DNA of 64,000 nucleotides from Physella acuta (taxonomy: Eukaryota; Mollusca; Gastropoda; Physidae): the NCBI RefSeq assembly GCF_028476545.1, contig NW_026731776.1, positions 1,184,501 to 1,248,500 on the forward strand, read 5' to 3'. A model generated the notes under the pieces. It ran no database searches and had not been told where the DNA came from. It worked only from the letters and a program-made list of their open reading frames with translations. Positions 49,555 to 61,454 of the stretch are shown here, piece by piece (position 1 is the stretch's first letter; each line of letters starts with the position of its first letter). The position numbers and the translations under genes were made by a program.

Positions 49555-52500
49555 AGTCTTGGCCAATGTGTGTACACTTAGGCCTAAGGAGTGTCCTGGC
49601 CAATGTGTGTACACTAAGGAGTGTCCTGGCCAATGTGTGTACACTTAGGCCTAAGGAGTGTCCTGACCAATGTGTGTACACTTAGGTCTAAGGAATGTCC
49701 TGGCCAATGTGTGTACACTAAGGAGTGTCCTGGCCAATGTGTGTACACTAAGGAGTGTCCTGACCAATGTGTGTACACTTAGGCCTAAAGAGTGTCCTGG
49801 CCAATGTGTGTACACTAAGGAGTGTCCTGGCCAATGTGTGTACACTTAGGTCTAAGGAATGTCCTGGCCAATGTGTGTACACTTAGGTCTAAGGAGTGTC
49901 CTGGCCAATGTGTGTACACTTAGGCCTAAAGAGTGTCCTGACCAATGTGTGTACACTAAGGAGTGTCCTGGCCAATGTGTGTACACTAAGGAGTGTCCTG
50001 GCCAATGTGTGTACACTTAGGTCTAAGGAGTGTCCTGACCAATGTGTGTACACTTAGGTCTAAGGAGTGTCCTGGCCAATGTGTGTACACTTAGGTCTAA
50101 GGAGTGTCCTGGCCAATGTGTGTACACTTAGGTCTAAGGAGTGTCCTGGCCAATGTGTGTACACTAAGGAGTGTCCTGGCCAATGTGTGTACACTAAGGA
50201 GTGTCCTGGCCAATGTGTGTACACTTAGGTCTAAGGAGTGTCCTGACCAATGTGTGTACACTTAGGTCTAAGGAGTGTCCTGGCCAATGTGTGTACACTT
50301 AGGTCTAAGGAGTGTCCTGGCCAATGTGTGTACACTAAGGAGTGTCCTGACCAATGTGTGTACACTTAGGTCTAAGGAGTGTCCTGGCCAATGTGTGTAC
50401 ACTAAGGAGTGTCCTGGCCAATGTGTGTACACTAAGGAGTGTCCTGGCCAATGTGTGTACACTTAGGTCTAAGGAGTGTCCTGACCAATGTGTGTACACT
50501 TAGGTCTAAGGAGTGTCCTGGCCAATGTGTGTACACTAAGGAGTGTCCTGACCAATGTTTGTACACTTAGGCCTAAGGAGTGTCCTGGCCAATGTGTGTA
50601 CACTAAAGAGTGTCCTGACCAATGTGTGTACACTAAGGAGTGTCCTGGCCAATGTGTGTACACTAAGAAGTGTCCTGGCCAATGTGTGTACACTTAGGCC
50701 TAAGGAGTGTCCTGGCCAATGTGTGTACACTAAGAAGTGTCCTGGCCAATGTGTGTACACTAAGAAGTGTCCTGGCCAATGTGTGTACACTAAGGAGTGT
50801 CCTGGCCAATGTGTGTACACTTAGGTCTAAGGAGTGTCCTGGTCAATGTGTGTACACTTAGGCCTAAGGAGTGTCCTGACCAATGTGTGTACACTAAGGA
50901 GTGACCTGACCAATGTGTGTACACTAAGGAGTGTCCTGACCAATGTGTGTACACTTAGGAGTGTCCTGGTCAATGTGTGTACACTTAGGCCTAAGGAGTA
51001 TCCTGACCAATGTGTGTACACTAAGGAGTGCCCTGACCAATGTGTGTACACTTAGGCCTAAGGAGTGTCCTGACCAATGTGTGTACACTTAGGCCTAGGG
51101 AGTGTCCTGGCCAATGTGTGTACACTAAGGAGTGTCCTGGCCAATGTGTGTACACTAAGGAGTGTCCTGACCAATGTGTGTACACTTAGGCCTAAGGAGT
51201 GTCCTGGCCAATGTGTGTACACTTAGGCCTACGGAGTGTCGTGGCCAATGTGTGTACACTTAGGCCTAAGGAGTGTCCTGACCAATGTGTGTACACTTAG
51301 GCCTAAGGAGTGTCCTGGCCAATGTGTGTACACTAAGGAGTGTCCTGACCAATGTGTGTACACTTAGGCCTAAGGAGTGTCCTGGCCAATGTTTGTACAC
51401 TTAGGCCTAAGGAGTGTCCTGACCAATGTGTGTACACTAAGGAGTGTCCTGGTCAATGTGTGTACACTTAGGTCTAAGGAGTGTCCTGACCAATGTGTGT
51501 ACACTTAGGCCTAAGGAGTGTCCTGGCCAATGTGTGTACACTAAGGAGTGTCCTGACCAATGTGTGTACACTTAGGCCTAAGGAGTGTCCTGGCCAATGT
51601 GTGTACACTTAGGTCTAAGGAGTGTCCTGACCAATGTGTGTACACTTAGGTCTAAGGAGTGTCCTGGCCAATGTGTGTACACTAAGGAGTGTCCTGACCA
51701 ATGTTTGTACACTTAGGCCTAAGGAGTGTCCTGGCCAATGTGTGTACACTAAGGAGTGTCCTGGCCAATGTGTGTACACTAAGGAGTGTCCTGACCAATG
51801 TGTGTACACTTAGGTCTAAGGAGTGTCCTGACCAATGTGTGTACACTTAGGTCTAAGGAGTGTCCTGGCCAATGTTTGTACACTTAGGCCTAAGGAGTGT
51901 CCTGACCAATGTGTGTACACTAAGGAGTGTCCTGGCCAATGTGTGTACACGTAGGTCTAAGGAGTGTCCTGGCCAATGTGTGTACACTAAGGAGTGTCCT
52001 GACCAATGTGTGTACACTTAGGTCTAAGGAGTGTCCTGACCAATGTGTGTACACTAAGGAGTGTCCTTACCAATGTGTGTACACTAAGAAGTGTCCTGGC
52101 CAATGTGTGTACACTAAGGAGTGTCCTGACCAATGTGTGTACACTTAGGTCTAAGGAGTGTCCTGGCCAATGTGTGTACACTAAGGAGTGTCCTGACCAA
52201 TGTGTGTACACTTAGGTCTAAGGAGTGTCCTGACCAATGTGTGTACACTAAGGAGTGTCCTGGCCAATGTGTGTACACTTAGGCCTAAGGAGTGTCCAGA
52301 CCAATGTGTGTACACTAAGGAGTGTCCTTACCAATGTGTGTACACTAAGAAGTGTCCTGGCCAATGTGTGTACACTAAGGAGTGTCCTGACCAATGTGTG
52401 TACACTTAGGTCTAAGGAGTGTCCTGGCCAATGTGTGTACACTAAGGAGTGTCCTGGCCAATGTGTGTACACTAAGGAGTGTCCTGGCCAATGTGTGTAC

Positions 52501-53704
52501 ACTTAGGTCTAAGGAGTGTCCTGGCCAATGTGTGTACACTAAGAAGTGTCCTGACCAATGTGTGTACACTAAGGAGTGTCCTGGTCAATGTGTGTACACT
52601 AAGAAGTGTCCTGGCCAATGTGTGTACACTAAGAAGTGTCCTGGCCAATGTGTGTACACTAAGGAGTGTCCTGGCCAATGTTTGTACACTTAGGTCTAAG
52701 GAGTGTCCTGACCAATGTGTGTACACTTAGGCCTAAGGAGTGCCTGGCCAATGTGTGTACACTAAGGAGTGTCCTGGTCAATGTGTGTACACTAAGGAGT
52801 GTCCTGACCAATGTGTGTACACTAAGGAGTGTCCTGGTCAATGTGTGTACACTAAGAAGTGTCCTGGCCAATGTGTGTACACTAGGAAGTGTCCTGGCCA
52901 ATGTGTGTACACTAAGGAGTGTCCTGGCCAATGTTTGTACACTTAGGTCTAAGGAGTGTCCTGACCAATGTGTGTACACTTAGGCCTAAGGAGTGTCCTG
53001 GCCAATGTGTGTACACTAAGGAGTGTCCTGGCCAATGTGTGTACACTTAGGCCTAAGGAGTGTCCTGGCCAATGTGTGTACACTTAGGCCTAGGGAGTGT
53101 CCTGGCCAATGTGTGTACACTTAGGCCTAAGGAGTGTCCTGGCCAATGTGTGTACACTAAGGAGTGTCCTGACCAATGTGTGTACACTAAGGAGTGTCCT
53201 GGCCAATGTGTGTACACTAAGGAGTGTCCTGGCCAATGTTTGTACACTTAGGCCTAAGGAGTGTCCTGACCGATGTGTGTACACTTAGGTCTAAGGAGTG
53301 TCCTGGCCAATGTGTGTACACTAAGGAGTGTCCTGACCAATGTGTGTACACTAAGGAGTGTCCTGACCAATGTGTGTACACTAAGGAGTGTCCTGACCAA
53401 TGTGTGTACACTAAGAAGTGTCCTGACCAATGTGTGTACACTAAGGAGTGTCCTGACCAATGTGTGTACACTTAGGCCTAAGGAGTGTCCTGACCAATGT
53501 GTGTACACTTAGGCCTAAGGAGTGTCGTGGCCAATGTGTGTACACTAAGGAGTGTCCTGACCAATGTGTGTACACTTAGGTCTAAGGAGTGTCCTGACCA
53601 ATGTGTGTACACTTAGGCCTAAGGAGTGTCGTGGCCAATGTGTGTACACTAAGGAGTGTCCTGACCAATGTGTGTACACTTAGGTCTAAGGAGTGTCGTG
53701 GCCA
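49555..53704. repeat. longest array: 30/37 bp minisatellite
   Basis: About 125 units of GGAGTGTCCTGGCCAATGTG plus TGTACACTAA (30 bp), or with TTAGGYC inserted before TAAGG (37 bp). Other variable sites are CTGGCC/CTGACC and GTGTGT/GTTTGT. The 37 bp form holds CTTAGGCCTAAG, a 12 bp palindrome, when Y is C. All units hold CCAAT, and most GTGTACAC. Small open frames on both strands are artefacts. Confidence 0.98.
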
Positions 53705-53814
53705 GTCATTGGTCCAATATTTCCGTATCAACTTCAGTCCATTTTCCAAGTTCGGGGGAAAATGTTTTGGGTGTAAAAACAAGTTTTAGAGTTGCGAGCA
53801 ATGAATCATCAGTT
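53705..53814. other. unique spacer
   Basis: Nothing recognised. Confidence 0.4.
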
Positions 53815-53940
53815 AAATGATTGAACTAATTGAGGATTAAAGTTAAATGAATTAACGAATGGAGGATTAACATTAAATTAATTAACGAATTGAAGATTAA
53901 AGGTAAATGAATTAAGGAATTGAGGATTAAGTTTAATGAC
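53815..53940. repeat. 30 bp degenerate ATGAATTAACGAATTGAGGA repeat
   Basis: About four imperfect AT-rich copies. Confidence 0.85.
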
Positions 53941-54950
53941 GTGGTTAGTTTGTTAAGGCTTAAAATCATCTTTATCGACTAGTGTTTGTTATTTCTGTCT
54001 ACAGCCAAATATTTTGATTCCACTTCGCGGCAAGACGCGTGTCTGTAAGAAAATGCTCAAAATTTTCTCCAATTTGAGGAAATCAATTTCTCGAGGTCCC
54101 GTGGTATCGTCCCAGCAAATCACGTGACTCCCTCTGTCGTGTTAGGGTACAGCAGTGATTTCATTTACTGTTTATGGGGGTGGGATGAGGCGGACGGGGG
54201 TGGGATGTAGTGTTTATGTAGGAGGTAGGGGTGGAATAATGTGTATGTGGGGGTGGGGAAGGGGACAGGTCAGGGCACACAAGAGAATGGTCTCTTGACG
54301 ATGTGAGAGATTTGACAAGTTGATCAGCTGACAAGAAAAATAATCTGGTGCTACAAGTGGCGACAAAATGATTTCTAGTATTTGCATACAAGTCCGTCGT
54401 GTCCCCCCCCCCCCACCCCCCCCCCCCCCCATCATAGTACTCACAGATTCACATGTAAAAGGTTTGTGCTGGCTGTATGCCATAACAATCCCCTGCCGCT
54501 ATGTAATCCCACACTGTACCTCCCTCCAGCTGTCACCCCCCCCCCCCCCCTACTGATCCCAACATACAAATGTTATGGATGGTCCAACGCAACAACTCTC
54601 TTCACTGGCGTATAGCGTCATCAACATCATTTCAAGAGCATACAACTCCTGATAAACCAATAAAAACATAAATTTACGCGGTTACTGGACTTAGCATAAT
54701 CAACACATTTGCTCAAAGCTTTATCGTGCAAATGGTTCAGGGGAGACAAAAACACACAAACACAAAATTTTGATTCCCAAAATACGTCATTAAAAAATAA
54801 TTATAATCAATTTAAATAACAAGTAGAGACTTCTTAACTGTACGAAAAATAAGAAGAGAATCACGAAATTCGTGGGTACTCTGTTGGTAGATCTACAAAA
54901 TATGTTCAGTAATTGATTAGCCATCATTGACCAGGGTGGGGTGACACCAT
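53941..54950. other. unique DNA with C tracts
   Basis: Contains C tracts at 54403-54430 and 54536-54550 and a G-rich GGGGGTGGGATG pair near 54175-54210. No gene recognised. Confidence 0.45.
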
Positions 54951-55193
54951 GCAGAACATTGTTCTCTCTCCCAAACAATGGACAACAGTCTAGACTTTCA
55001 AGCATCAAGAGATCATTTGTTTGTGTGTGCTTTACGTATAGTCAAAAAATTAACTAATCTTGATGTTTCTAGTCACCAATTTAATTTTTTGTATAAAAAT
55101 GTAACCCTTAGGAATATAAACCAATAGTGACCAAGTGTAGTTGTTTTTTGTTTCTCAAAATACAAATATTCGTCATAAACATACAAACACAGT

Positions 55194-55250
<57 letters not shown>
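54951..55250. repeat. dispersed repeat family B, copy 1, with (AT)n end
   Basis: 54951-55197 matches 56641-56887 in direct orientation with about 11 differences in 250 bases, starting at GCAGAACATTGTTCTCTCTC. Both copies run into an AT microsatellite (here 55196-55249). No coding content. Class unknown. Confidence 0.85.
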
Positions 55251-55251
<1 letters not shown>

Positions 55252-56086
55252 TATACCTTTTTCTTTTGTTTGGGAGGTTACACCATGAGGTGCCGCACAG
55301 GGTGACACTCGACCTAGCGACGCCGCTGAACCTTTGTACTTGTGTGAGTATTGTTGTTGTGTGTGTTTTCGTCAGTTTGCGTGTGTGTGTGTGCATGAGT
55401 GAGTGTGTGATGAGTTTTTTATAATTTTTCTAAAGTAGAAAATTAACAATATATTTTATTCACGAAATTAAGGCTATAATAAAGAATTTTAAATTTAAAG
55501 GGGAGCAACCAATAAAATATCAACAGTTATACTTTTTTTTAATGATAGCGTCCCCTTGGAATAATCTCTGACCATTATAAAAAGAATTAGTGTTCACATG
55601 GACGTAAGTTAAATGTGTTTGTTTTTTTTTTTTTTTTTTTTTTTTATTAAATTAATCATTGAAATGAAACTGCATTTACACTTATAACAAAACTCTAGAC
55701 AAGAAAATCTACACGACCTGGGAATGTATTGTCTTTGGTCTAGAACTTGGTGTCAAGATTAAAAAAAAAAACGGTTCGGTAGACATAGATGAGATTTTGC
55801 TCGACAGTTTCGACACGACGGAATTTCAGTACAACAAAGGAATCAAGGTGAACCAAATGTTGTCGTCATTTAATATTGAGCTTTAGTCGTTTTGATCAAT
55901 CGTTCAATTTATTATTGAGAAAATATTTTACATCAAAGATGCTCAACAGATTCATTGACTGACTTTTATCTTGTGAATATATTCTCGAAATGGATATGTG
56001 CAGCCAATAATTAGTTCGTATGGGTGCGTGTATGTGTTAGCGGAATTTGATTGTGCGTCACAATAACTACATGATAACATTATAAA
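55251..56086. other. unique DNA with GT and T tracts
   Basis: GT run near 55380-55393 and T tract 55620-55644. No gene recognised. Confidence 0.45.
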
Positions 56087-56170
56087 TTAGCCGTCACGGT
56101 CAGGCGCTGCCCTGGCCATAAAAAGGGCAATAACCTAACACAAATACTAACATAAAAACCATCTCTTAAA
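56087..56170 (-). mobile_element. Helitron-like 3' terminus
   Basis: Read on the minus strand, TTATGGCCAGGGCAGCGCCT leads to GACGGCTAA, then T. This resembles the 16.03 kb end (GGCCAGTGCAGGGCCTGG ... GACGGCTAG) and fits CTRR followed by the AT target. The other end was not located. Confidence 0.45.
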
Positions 56171-56640
56171 GCTACAGCATTTCTAAATTAAAATATTGTG
56201 TAGCTTATTGTTACAAAAGCTCAATCAAAGATCAAGTTTTATCTAATTATTAAAATCTAATAGAAATTCAAATGTAAAGTTCACATAAATCCAAACTAAA
56301 ACCAACTTTAAGTCCTGTTTCAATTAATCGTGGATATTAGTGCCAGCTTCAGAACTTTATACGTCAATTTCAATAGAAGATTTTACTGAACTTGTAAATG
56401 GTAAAAATAATTTGCTTTCTCGTAAATATTTCGTAAACTTACATCAGCAGATCGACGCCCTAATAAACTCAAGGTGTAGTTGTTTTTTTTGTTTTTTTTT
56501 TAACGGCAGAATAAAATAGTAGACTCTCCTCAATCTAAGCAAATCTACTGCGCTAAGTTTACCGCAAAACTTTTCTTATAATCCCAGTTTCCGTGTATAG
56601 TCCTTATGAGTGATTTTTCTTTTAAAACCGCGCTTTCCGG
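56171..56640. other. unique AT-rich DNA
   Basis: Nothing recognised, apart from a T tract near 56481-56500. Confidence 0.4.
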
Positions 56641-57695
<1,055 letters not shown>

Positions 57696-57832
57696 TTAGT
57701 CTATATTCTGCTTGTATAAGTAAAGTATACTTTATTCTCTGTTCTACTTGTATAAGTACTTGCAGTCTACTTTATTCTCTGTGTTACTTGTATAAGTACT
57801 TGCAGTCTACGTTATTCTCTGTTCTGCTGGTC
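57696..57832. repeat. 40 bp repeat
   Basis: About three copies of TTTATTCTCTGTTCTACTTG plus TATAAGTACTTGCAGTCTAC. Confidence 0.9.
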
Positions 57833-57855
57833 TGTATGTTTGACTGTTAGACAAG

Positions 57856-57885
57856 TTTATTTCTGTTTGTATTTAAATATTTATT
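57856..57885 (-). other. candidate polyadenylation signals for NeuroD
   Basis: Two AATAAA hexamers on the minus strand (57885-57880 and 57861-57856) lie about 700 bases past the NeuroD stop, just beyond the 3' array. They would place the whole 53 bp array inside the 3' UTR. The hexamer is common in AT-rich DNA, so the call is tentative. Confidence 0.35.
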
Positions 57886-57959
57886 GCCAGCAAAAGAATA
57901 AAAGTTTCTGGAAAGTAAAATTCATCTTTCTAGACCAGATTTCAAATGTTATGACCCAT

Positions 57960-58597
57960 ACCCCAGAGCTCAGCAGTAAAGGTCTAAGCTCTTGAGCTCA
58001 ACCCGAGTCTAAGCTCCACCATTTAACACTGAAGGTCTAAGTTCAAGCGCTCAACAGTAAAGGTCTAAGCTCCAGAGCTCAAAAAAGTCTAAGCTCCAGC
58101 ATTTAAAAGTGGAGGTCTAAGTTCAAGCGCTCAACAGTGAAGGCACTAAGCTCCACCATTTAACAGTGAAGGTCTAAGCTCCAGAGCTCAAGAGAGTCTA
58201 AGCTCCACCATTCAACAGTGAAGGTCTAATCTCCAGAGCTCAACTGAGTCTAAGCTCCGTCATTTAACAGTGAAGGTCTAAGCTCCAGAGCTCAACCCGA
58301 GTCTAAGCTCCGTCATTTAACAGTGAAGGTCTAAGCTCCAGAGCTCAACCCGAGTCTAAGCTCCGTCATTTAACAGTGAAGGTCTAAGCTCCAGAGCTCA
58401 ACCCGAGTCTAAGCTCCGTCATTTAACAGTGAAGGTCTAAGCTCCAGAGCTCAAGAGAGTCTAAGCTCCGTCATTTAACATTGAAGGTCTAAGCTCCGTC
58501 ATTTAACATTGAAGGTCTAAGCTCCGTCATTTAACAGTGAAGATCTAAGCTCCAGAGCTCAAGAGAGTCTAAGCTCCGTGATTTAACAGTGAAGGTT
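57960..58597. repeat. 53 bp minisatellite at the NeuroD stop codon
   Basis: The units contain AACAGTGAAGGTCTAAGCTC, CAGAGCTCAA and a CGTCATTTAACAGTG junction. About 12 full or partial copies are present, with shorter forms among them. The last unit runs into the coding sequence: 58583-58596 (TTAACAGTGAAGGT) is both a unit segment and the complement of the final codons Leu-His-Cys-stop. On the gene's sense strand nearly every unit therefore carries CTTCACTGTTAA. The array probably belongs to the 3' UTR. Confidence 0.9.
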
Positions 58598-59872
58598 GAG
58601 CTGGAAGATGGCATCAGATGACGTGATCATGGCAAGGTCATTGTCCAAGATGTTCTCTGGCGTGAGGTCATTGAACCCGCTGGACACGGCAGGTGAGCAG
58701 GTGGGTGCCAGGCGGCTGCCCAGGTGGGCGGGCAGGAAGCAAGACTGTCTGCAGGACGGCTGCTCACCTTCTCGTCTGCTCGCTGGCAGGGTCAAGGTCG
58801 TCTCAGGTGGGGCGCCCGGGGTCAGAGGTCGCATGTGGGCGCTGGGGGTCAGGTCACTGCTGCCTTGGGAGAAGTGCGAGCAGGAGGAGCGGGGAGACTG
58901 GGGGCCCCGGGCCGAGGGGGAGAGACCCGCGGGCCGGGTGGAGGGCCGCGGGGTGGCCCGGCGCCTCTCGCCCACGGCGGCCAGGCTGTCCGGCTCCCGT
59001 AGCTCGCAGCTCAGGAAATTCCCGATGGCGCACGAGCTGCTGATGGGCTCAAAGCCCGGGGGGAGGAAGTTTCGCGGCGGCTCGGGCGGGGAGAACGGGT
59101 AGGGCGTGAGGGGGTCGGGGGAGCCCTCCACGCTGGTGTACGGCATGACCTGTTGGCACTGTCCGAACGTCTGCTGGCTGCCCGGCATCTCGGCGCGGCA
59201 GCCAAGGGGCTGGAGGGCGAACATGGCGTACGGGTCAGGGGGGTAGCGTGACGTCATGTCCAGAGAGTTCTCGTACATGAACTGGTAGGGCTGGGCGTAG
59301 GCCGACTCTGGCAGCAGGGTGCGGGGGTTGAGCTGCAGGCAGGCGGCCACCATGTTCATCGTGTTCTGGGAGAGACCACGTGACAGGGCCTTGGCGAAGC
59401 TGACGCTGTCGGGCCGGATGCCGGACTTGAGGATCTCCGCCAGCACGTGGATGTAGTTCCTGGCCAGACGGAGCGTCTCGATCTTGGACAACTTCTGCGT
59501 CTTGGAGTGGCACGGCACGTGGTTCCTGAGTTCATCCAGTGCAGAGTTCAAACCGTGCATCCGGTTGCGTTCACGGGCATTGGCCTTGACCCTGCGGACT
59601 TTGAGTTTGACCTGTCTCGTTTTGGTCAAAGCTTTTTTCTTCGGGCCTCGTTTTCGTTGACCGCTACCCTCGTCCTGACTCTCGGCTTTCCTCTTCCTCC
59701 CATCTGGGCTGGAGTGTCCGCCATCTTTGACCCCGTCCTCCCCCGTGGTCGAGTCGGGGAGGTCATCGACCTCTGAGGAAAGCAGCTCGTCGTCGTCATC
59801 GTCGTCATCGTCGTCGTAGAGGTCAATGAACTGGTCAGACAGAGAGTCGCTGTCGCTGGACTTGATGGGCAT
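58583..59872 (-). CDS. NeuroD: NeuroD-family bHLH transcription factor
   Basis: This 429-residue protein is encoded in one uninterrupted frame. Residues 20-28 are an unbroken run of nine Asp, followed by an acidic stretch. Residues 58-86 are rich in Lys/Arg (KRGPKKK), a likely nuclear localisation signal. The bHLH domain spans about 93-148, with basic-region signature [15 protein letters not shown] and helix 2 signature [15 protein letters not shown]. Residues about 149-190 match the Neuro_bHLH extension (GLSQ..., [12 protein letters not shown]), which separates NeuroD from neurogenin and atonal relatives. The family binds CANNTG E-boxes as a heterodimer with E-proteins and drives neuronal and neuroendocrine differentiation in the nucleus. 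The start is supported by A at -3 and an in-frame TGA 12 codons upstream. His142 sits where relatives usually have Trp (NYIWAL). The Pro/Ser-rich tail (about 190-429) is diverged. A single coding exon matches vertebrate NeuroD genes. The stop codon overlaps a tandem array. Confidence 0.95.
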   Translation of the reverse strand: MPIKSSDSDSLSDQFIDLYDDDDDDDDDELLSSEVDDLPDSTTGEDGVKDGGHSSPDGRKRKAESQDEGSGQRKRGPKKKALTKTRQVKLKVRRVKANARERNRMHGLNSALDELRNHVPCHSKTQKLSKIETLRLARNYIHVLAEILKSGIRPDSVSFAKALSRGLSQNTMNMVAACLQLNPRTLLPESAYAQPYQFMYENSLDMTSRYPPDPYAMFALQPLGCRAEMPGSQQTFGQCQQVMPYTSVEGSPDPLTPYPFSPPEPPRNFLPPGFEPISSSCAIGNFLSCELREPDSLAAVGERRRATPRPSTRPAGLSPSARGPQSPRSSCSHFSQGSSDLTPSAHMRPLTPGAPPETTLTLPASRREGEQPSCRQSCFLPAHLGSRLAPTCSPAVSSGFNDLTPENILDNDLAMITSSDAIFQLNLHC

Positions 59873-59943
59873 CCTGGGTCTGGTGGTCAGCGACAGGAAG
59901 TGACGTCACGTCCGGTGGCTTACATCAACTCGTGGTTAAATCT
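59873..59943 (-). other. NeuroD 5' UTR and candidate 3' splice site
   Basis: On the minus strand, a pyrimidine-rich tract ending TCTTCCCCAG (AG at 59943-59942) precedes the leader. It looks like a splice acceptor for an upstream non-coding exon, the arrangement known for vertebrate NeuroD1. The 69-base leader contains a perfect TGACGTCA (59901-59908) beside an ETS-like AGGAAG. The TGA of that palindrome is the in-frame upstream stop. The upstream exon was not found, so splicing here is an inference. Confidence 0.5.
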
Positions 59944-60214
59944 GGGGAAGATAAAATGTGGTTTTTATGTCGTGTAAGATTGGTATGATTATATTGTGAG
60001 CTTCGTGTGGGTTTGGTGTGAATTTTATCTGAGTTTATTGTAAGTCCTACCAGGCAATAAGAGAGTGTGAGAGAGAGAAAGAGAACGAGAGCATCACAAC
60101 GACAACAATCATTGAACCCGACAACAGGGCCGGTGTAGCAGACGACAGCCACGTCACGCGAGCTAACACCCCAGCCCGCGATAAAGCAGGTTCTTTTGGG
60201 AGGCCGCGACACGT
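59944..60214. other. NeuroD proximal upstream (predicted intron) sequence
   Basis: This unique stretch contains a purine-rich GAGAGAGAAAGAGAACGAGAG tract around 60064-60091. It is likely the 3' part of an intron that ends at the acceptor beside 59942. Small open frames here have no recognisable protein features. Confidence 0.4.
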
Positions 60215-60326
60215 TGGATTATGTGGTGGATTAGGTGCCAGCCTTGTTTAAACATCAACACCTAATCCATCTTATCCAGCATCAGGCCAGCGATCCACTG
60301 TTATCTGGCTGTATCCACATAATCCA
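60215..60326. promoter_or_regulatory. nested inverted repeat with four TAATCC sites upstream of NeuroD
   Basis: TGGATTATGTGG (60215-60226) is perfectly complementary to CCACATAATCCA (60315-60326). TGGATTAGGTG (60227-60237) is perfectly complementary to CACCTAATCCA (60259-60269). Each arm carries GGATTA/TAATCC, the core bound by K50 homeodomain proteins such as Otx, Pitx and Goosecoid. A GATA-type TTATCT lies at 60301-60306. The element is about 345-455 bases upstream of the NeuroD start codon, in a predicted first intron or promoter. The regulatory role is inferred. Confidence 0.45.
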
Positions 60327-60565
60327 TGTTATGACAAGTTTAAATTATTTCAACATGGCCGAAGTTAGAGAGAAATCAGGTTCTATGTTTGTTATCGCCC
60401 TTTAATCCCCCCTACTACAGACAACAGTAAACAGACAATGTTATCCTGATGTCTTCTCGTTCGTTCGCCTTTTATTTAGTCACACAAATACATTCTTCAC
60501 TCAGTCTTTTCCCACAAATATAATTTCCTGTCTCTAGCCCGGCTGGTCGATCAAATTTAAATTTT
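60327..60565. other. NeuroD upstream unique DNA
   Basis: This is unique AT-rich sequence upstream of the NeuroD coding exon. I see no open frame, RNA gene or repeat of note. Confidence 0.5.
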
Positions 60566-60705
60566 CCATTTTAAAAGACTGTTCAGTAAAATAAAAATCT
60601 TCCACTTTACAAGACTATTTGGTCAATAAAATAAAAATCTTCCATTTTACAAGACTATTTGGTCAATAAAATAAAAATCTTCCATTTTACAAGCCCGCTG
60701 GTTTT
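60566..60705. repeat. 40 bp tandem repeat
   Basis: About 3.5 copies of a 40 bp AT-rich unit containing AATAAAAATCTTCCATTTTA and AAGACTATTTGGTC. The last two full copies are nearly identical and the first is diverged. Confidence 0.85.
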
Positions 60706-60779
60706 AAAAAAATATTTTAATTGACGATTTGGTGAAAAAAAAAATATTGTCCGGACAATCTAGGCAAGTGAAACAACAT

Positions 60780-61060
60780 TTTAGTGGCCAAATGAAATTA
60801 TTCAAATATTTAATTGGCCAAATGAAATTATTCAAATATTTAAGTGGCCAAATGAATTGATTTATAGGTTTGACGTAACTAAATTAATTAATTCAAATGT
60901 TTAATTGACCAACTTTTTTAAATACTTTCCTGGCCAAATGAATTAATTCTATTGTTTATTAGACCAAATGCACTTATTCATATGTTTAATTTGCCAAATT
61001 ATTCAAATATTTAACTGGCCAAATGAACTTTTTTCGTATGTTTAATTGCCTAAAAAATTA
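60780..61060. repeat. degenerate 30 bp tandem repeat
   Basis: Units of about 30 bp are built on TGGCCAAATGAAATTATTCA and AATATTTAA. The first two copies are nearly perfect. The remainder decay to scattered GGCCAAATGAA cores, which suggests an old array. Confidence 0.75.
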
Positions 61061-61454
61061 TCATGTATAATTCGCCTGTTTACTAACTTTACTTGTGTAA
61101 TAAAACAAATATAAAATACTTTTTAAACATTATTCTACCAGGAAAAGAAATTTAGTTTTATTTTCTTCATTTAAGCTCAAATTATTTCCAAGATTTTTAT
61201 ACTTGTTTTATTTTCTACTTAGTGGTGACTTCGAATAAACAATAAAAACTTTTTTCATTCCTTTTGTTCTAAATAAAGTCACCACCCACATATGAGTCAA
61301 CAACTGAGAATATTTGCTTTACAATCCGAACATAAGCTTGCGTTCTTAGCTCTATCAAACAATTATCGATCACTTATCCGTGGTCAGCTTCAGACGTGAA
61401 ATCATCCGTGACCACCAGCTTAACGCCGTCATCTGAGCGATATAAATATCGCTT
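61061..61454. other. unique DNA with a TATA-containing palindrome
   Basis: AT-rich unique sequence. At 61436-61453 a palindrome, AGCGATAT-AA-ATATCGCT, contains TATAAATA and lies directly before the TAATCC array. No coding potential is visible. Confidence 0.4.

Noticed and set aside
58596-59102. Plus-strand open frames opposite NeuroD (up to 168 codons)
   Set aside because: Shadow frames of a GC-rich coding exon; no recognisable protein features.
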